Part shown: piece by piece, positions 12,828-12,875 of the stretch | How the letters are laid out: the number at the start of each line of letters is the position of its first letter | How positions within the stretch are numbered: position 1 is the first letter of the stretch | NCBI GenBank assembly: GCA_045614925.1 | Contig: JAZLDV010000041.1 | Location: 1-12,875, forward strand | Direction of reading: 5' to 3' | From: JAZLDV01 sp045614925 | GTDB lineage: Bacteria > Bacillota_I > Bacilli_A > Erysipelotrichales > Coprobacillaceae | DNA: 12,875 bases | The notes under the pieces: generated by a model | Seen by the model: only the letters and a program-made list of their open reading frames with translations | Told to the model about the DNA's origin: nothing | The model's database searches: none | Position numbers and translations under genes: made by a program

Positions 12828-12875
12828 ATGATATTCATTATAAACAATATTCTTACTTACGCCTCTAATTTTAGC
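12819..12875 (-). CDS. C-terminal end of a gene entering from the right, possibly RsmI (16S rRNA 2'-O-methyltransferase)
   Basis: Eighteen codons and a TAA are open in only one frame from the window edge, reading AKIRGVSKNIVYNEYHKK. The stop falls in a strong terminator, as for other genes here, which supports a real gene end. The pattern RG(V/L)SK..VYN.YH resembles, from memory, the C-terminal tail of RsmI (YabC/YraL), which methylates C1402 of 16S rRNA and in B. subtilis is encoded near oriC. That would agree with the parS site 19 bp away. The fragment is too short for a firm assignment. Confidence 0.5.
   Translation of the reverse strand, partial: AKIRGVSKNIVYNEYHKK

Noticed and set aside
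1..12875. CRISPR arrays, tRNA/rRNA genes, riboswitches and insertion sequences
   Set aside because: No direct-repeat series, cloverleaf, conserved aptamer core or transposase was found; intergenic gaps are too short for most of these.

Overview
The window looks like chromosomal DNA from a low-GC, AT-rich, spore-forming Firmicute. The protein set (SpoIID, SpoIIQ, Mbl, DUF1146/YwzB) and the very AT-rich, compact genes would fit the Erysipelotrichia/Coprobacillaceae type of gut anaerobe, but that placement is inference from general character and no marker gene was compared. I see no mobile element, CRISPR array, tRNA or rRNA. Almost all of the window is coding, and no gene-free stretch exceeds about 150 bases.

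Left part, minus strand (1-7412). Read in the direction of transcription the order is ywzB - spoIID - spoIIQ - mbl - tagO-like - secG - rnr - smpB (cut by the window edge). It joins two gene groups conserved in Firmicutes: the ywzB/spoIID/spoIIQ/mbl group, here without murA and spoIIID, and the secG/rnr/smpB group. An undecaprenyl-phosphate sugar-phosphate transferase with an unusual extracytoplasmic C-terminal extension sits between them. The products act in engulfment (SpoIID cell-wall hydrolysis, SpoIIQ channel/zipper), elongation (Mbl), cell-wall polymer initiation (TagO-like), secretion (SecG), RNA decay (RNase R) and ribosome rescue (SmpB). Terminators after spoIIQ, mbl and secG, and promoters before ywzB, mbl, tagO and secG, divide this run into several transcription units.

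Middle (7384-9404). Divergent promoters whose -35 regions lie side by side fire ywzB to the left and a GNAT acetyltransferase to the right. The GNAT gene is followed by a small ferritin-like protein whose ribosome binding site is buried in the terminator hairpin between the two genes. That protein converges on a YitT/DUF2179 membrane protein, and the two share one bidirectional terminator that contains both stop codons.

Right part (9405-12875). A GH25 lysozyme without signal peptide (minus) is divergent from a D-2-hydroxyacid dehydrogenase (plus). Then comes a secreted PcsB-like NlpC/P60 peptidoglycan hydrolase (plus). After its terminator lies a perfect 16-bp parS palindrome (ParB/Spo0J binding site), then the terminator and last 18 codons of a converging minus-strand gene whose end resembles RsmI. 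The parS site suggests an origin-proximal location.

The most notable signals are: (i) a terminator-like hairpin whose 3-nt loop is the spoIID start codon, overlapping a possible sigma-E promoter that would give a leaderless mRNA; (ii) a terminator/SD-sequestering hairpin in front of the ferritin-like gene; (iii) the C-terminal extension on the TagO-like enzyme; (iv) the parS site; and (v) degenerate metal sites in SpoIIQ and the ferritin-like protein. All calls are by eye, without database searches.
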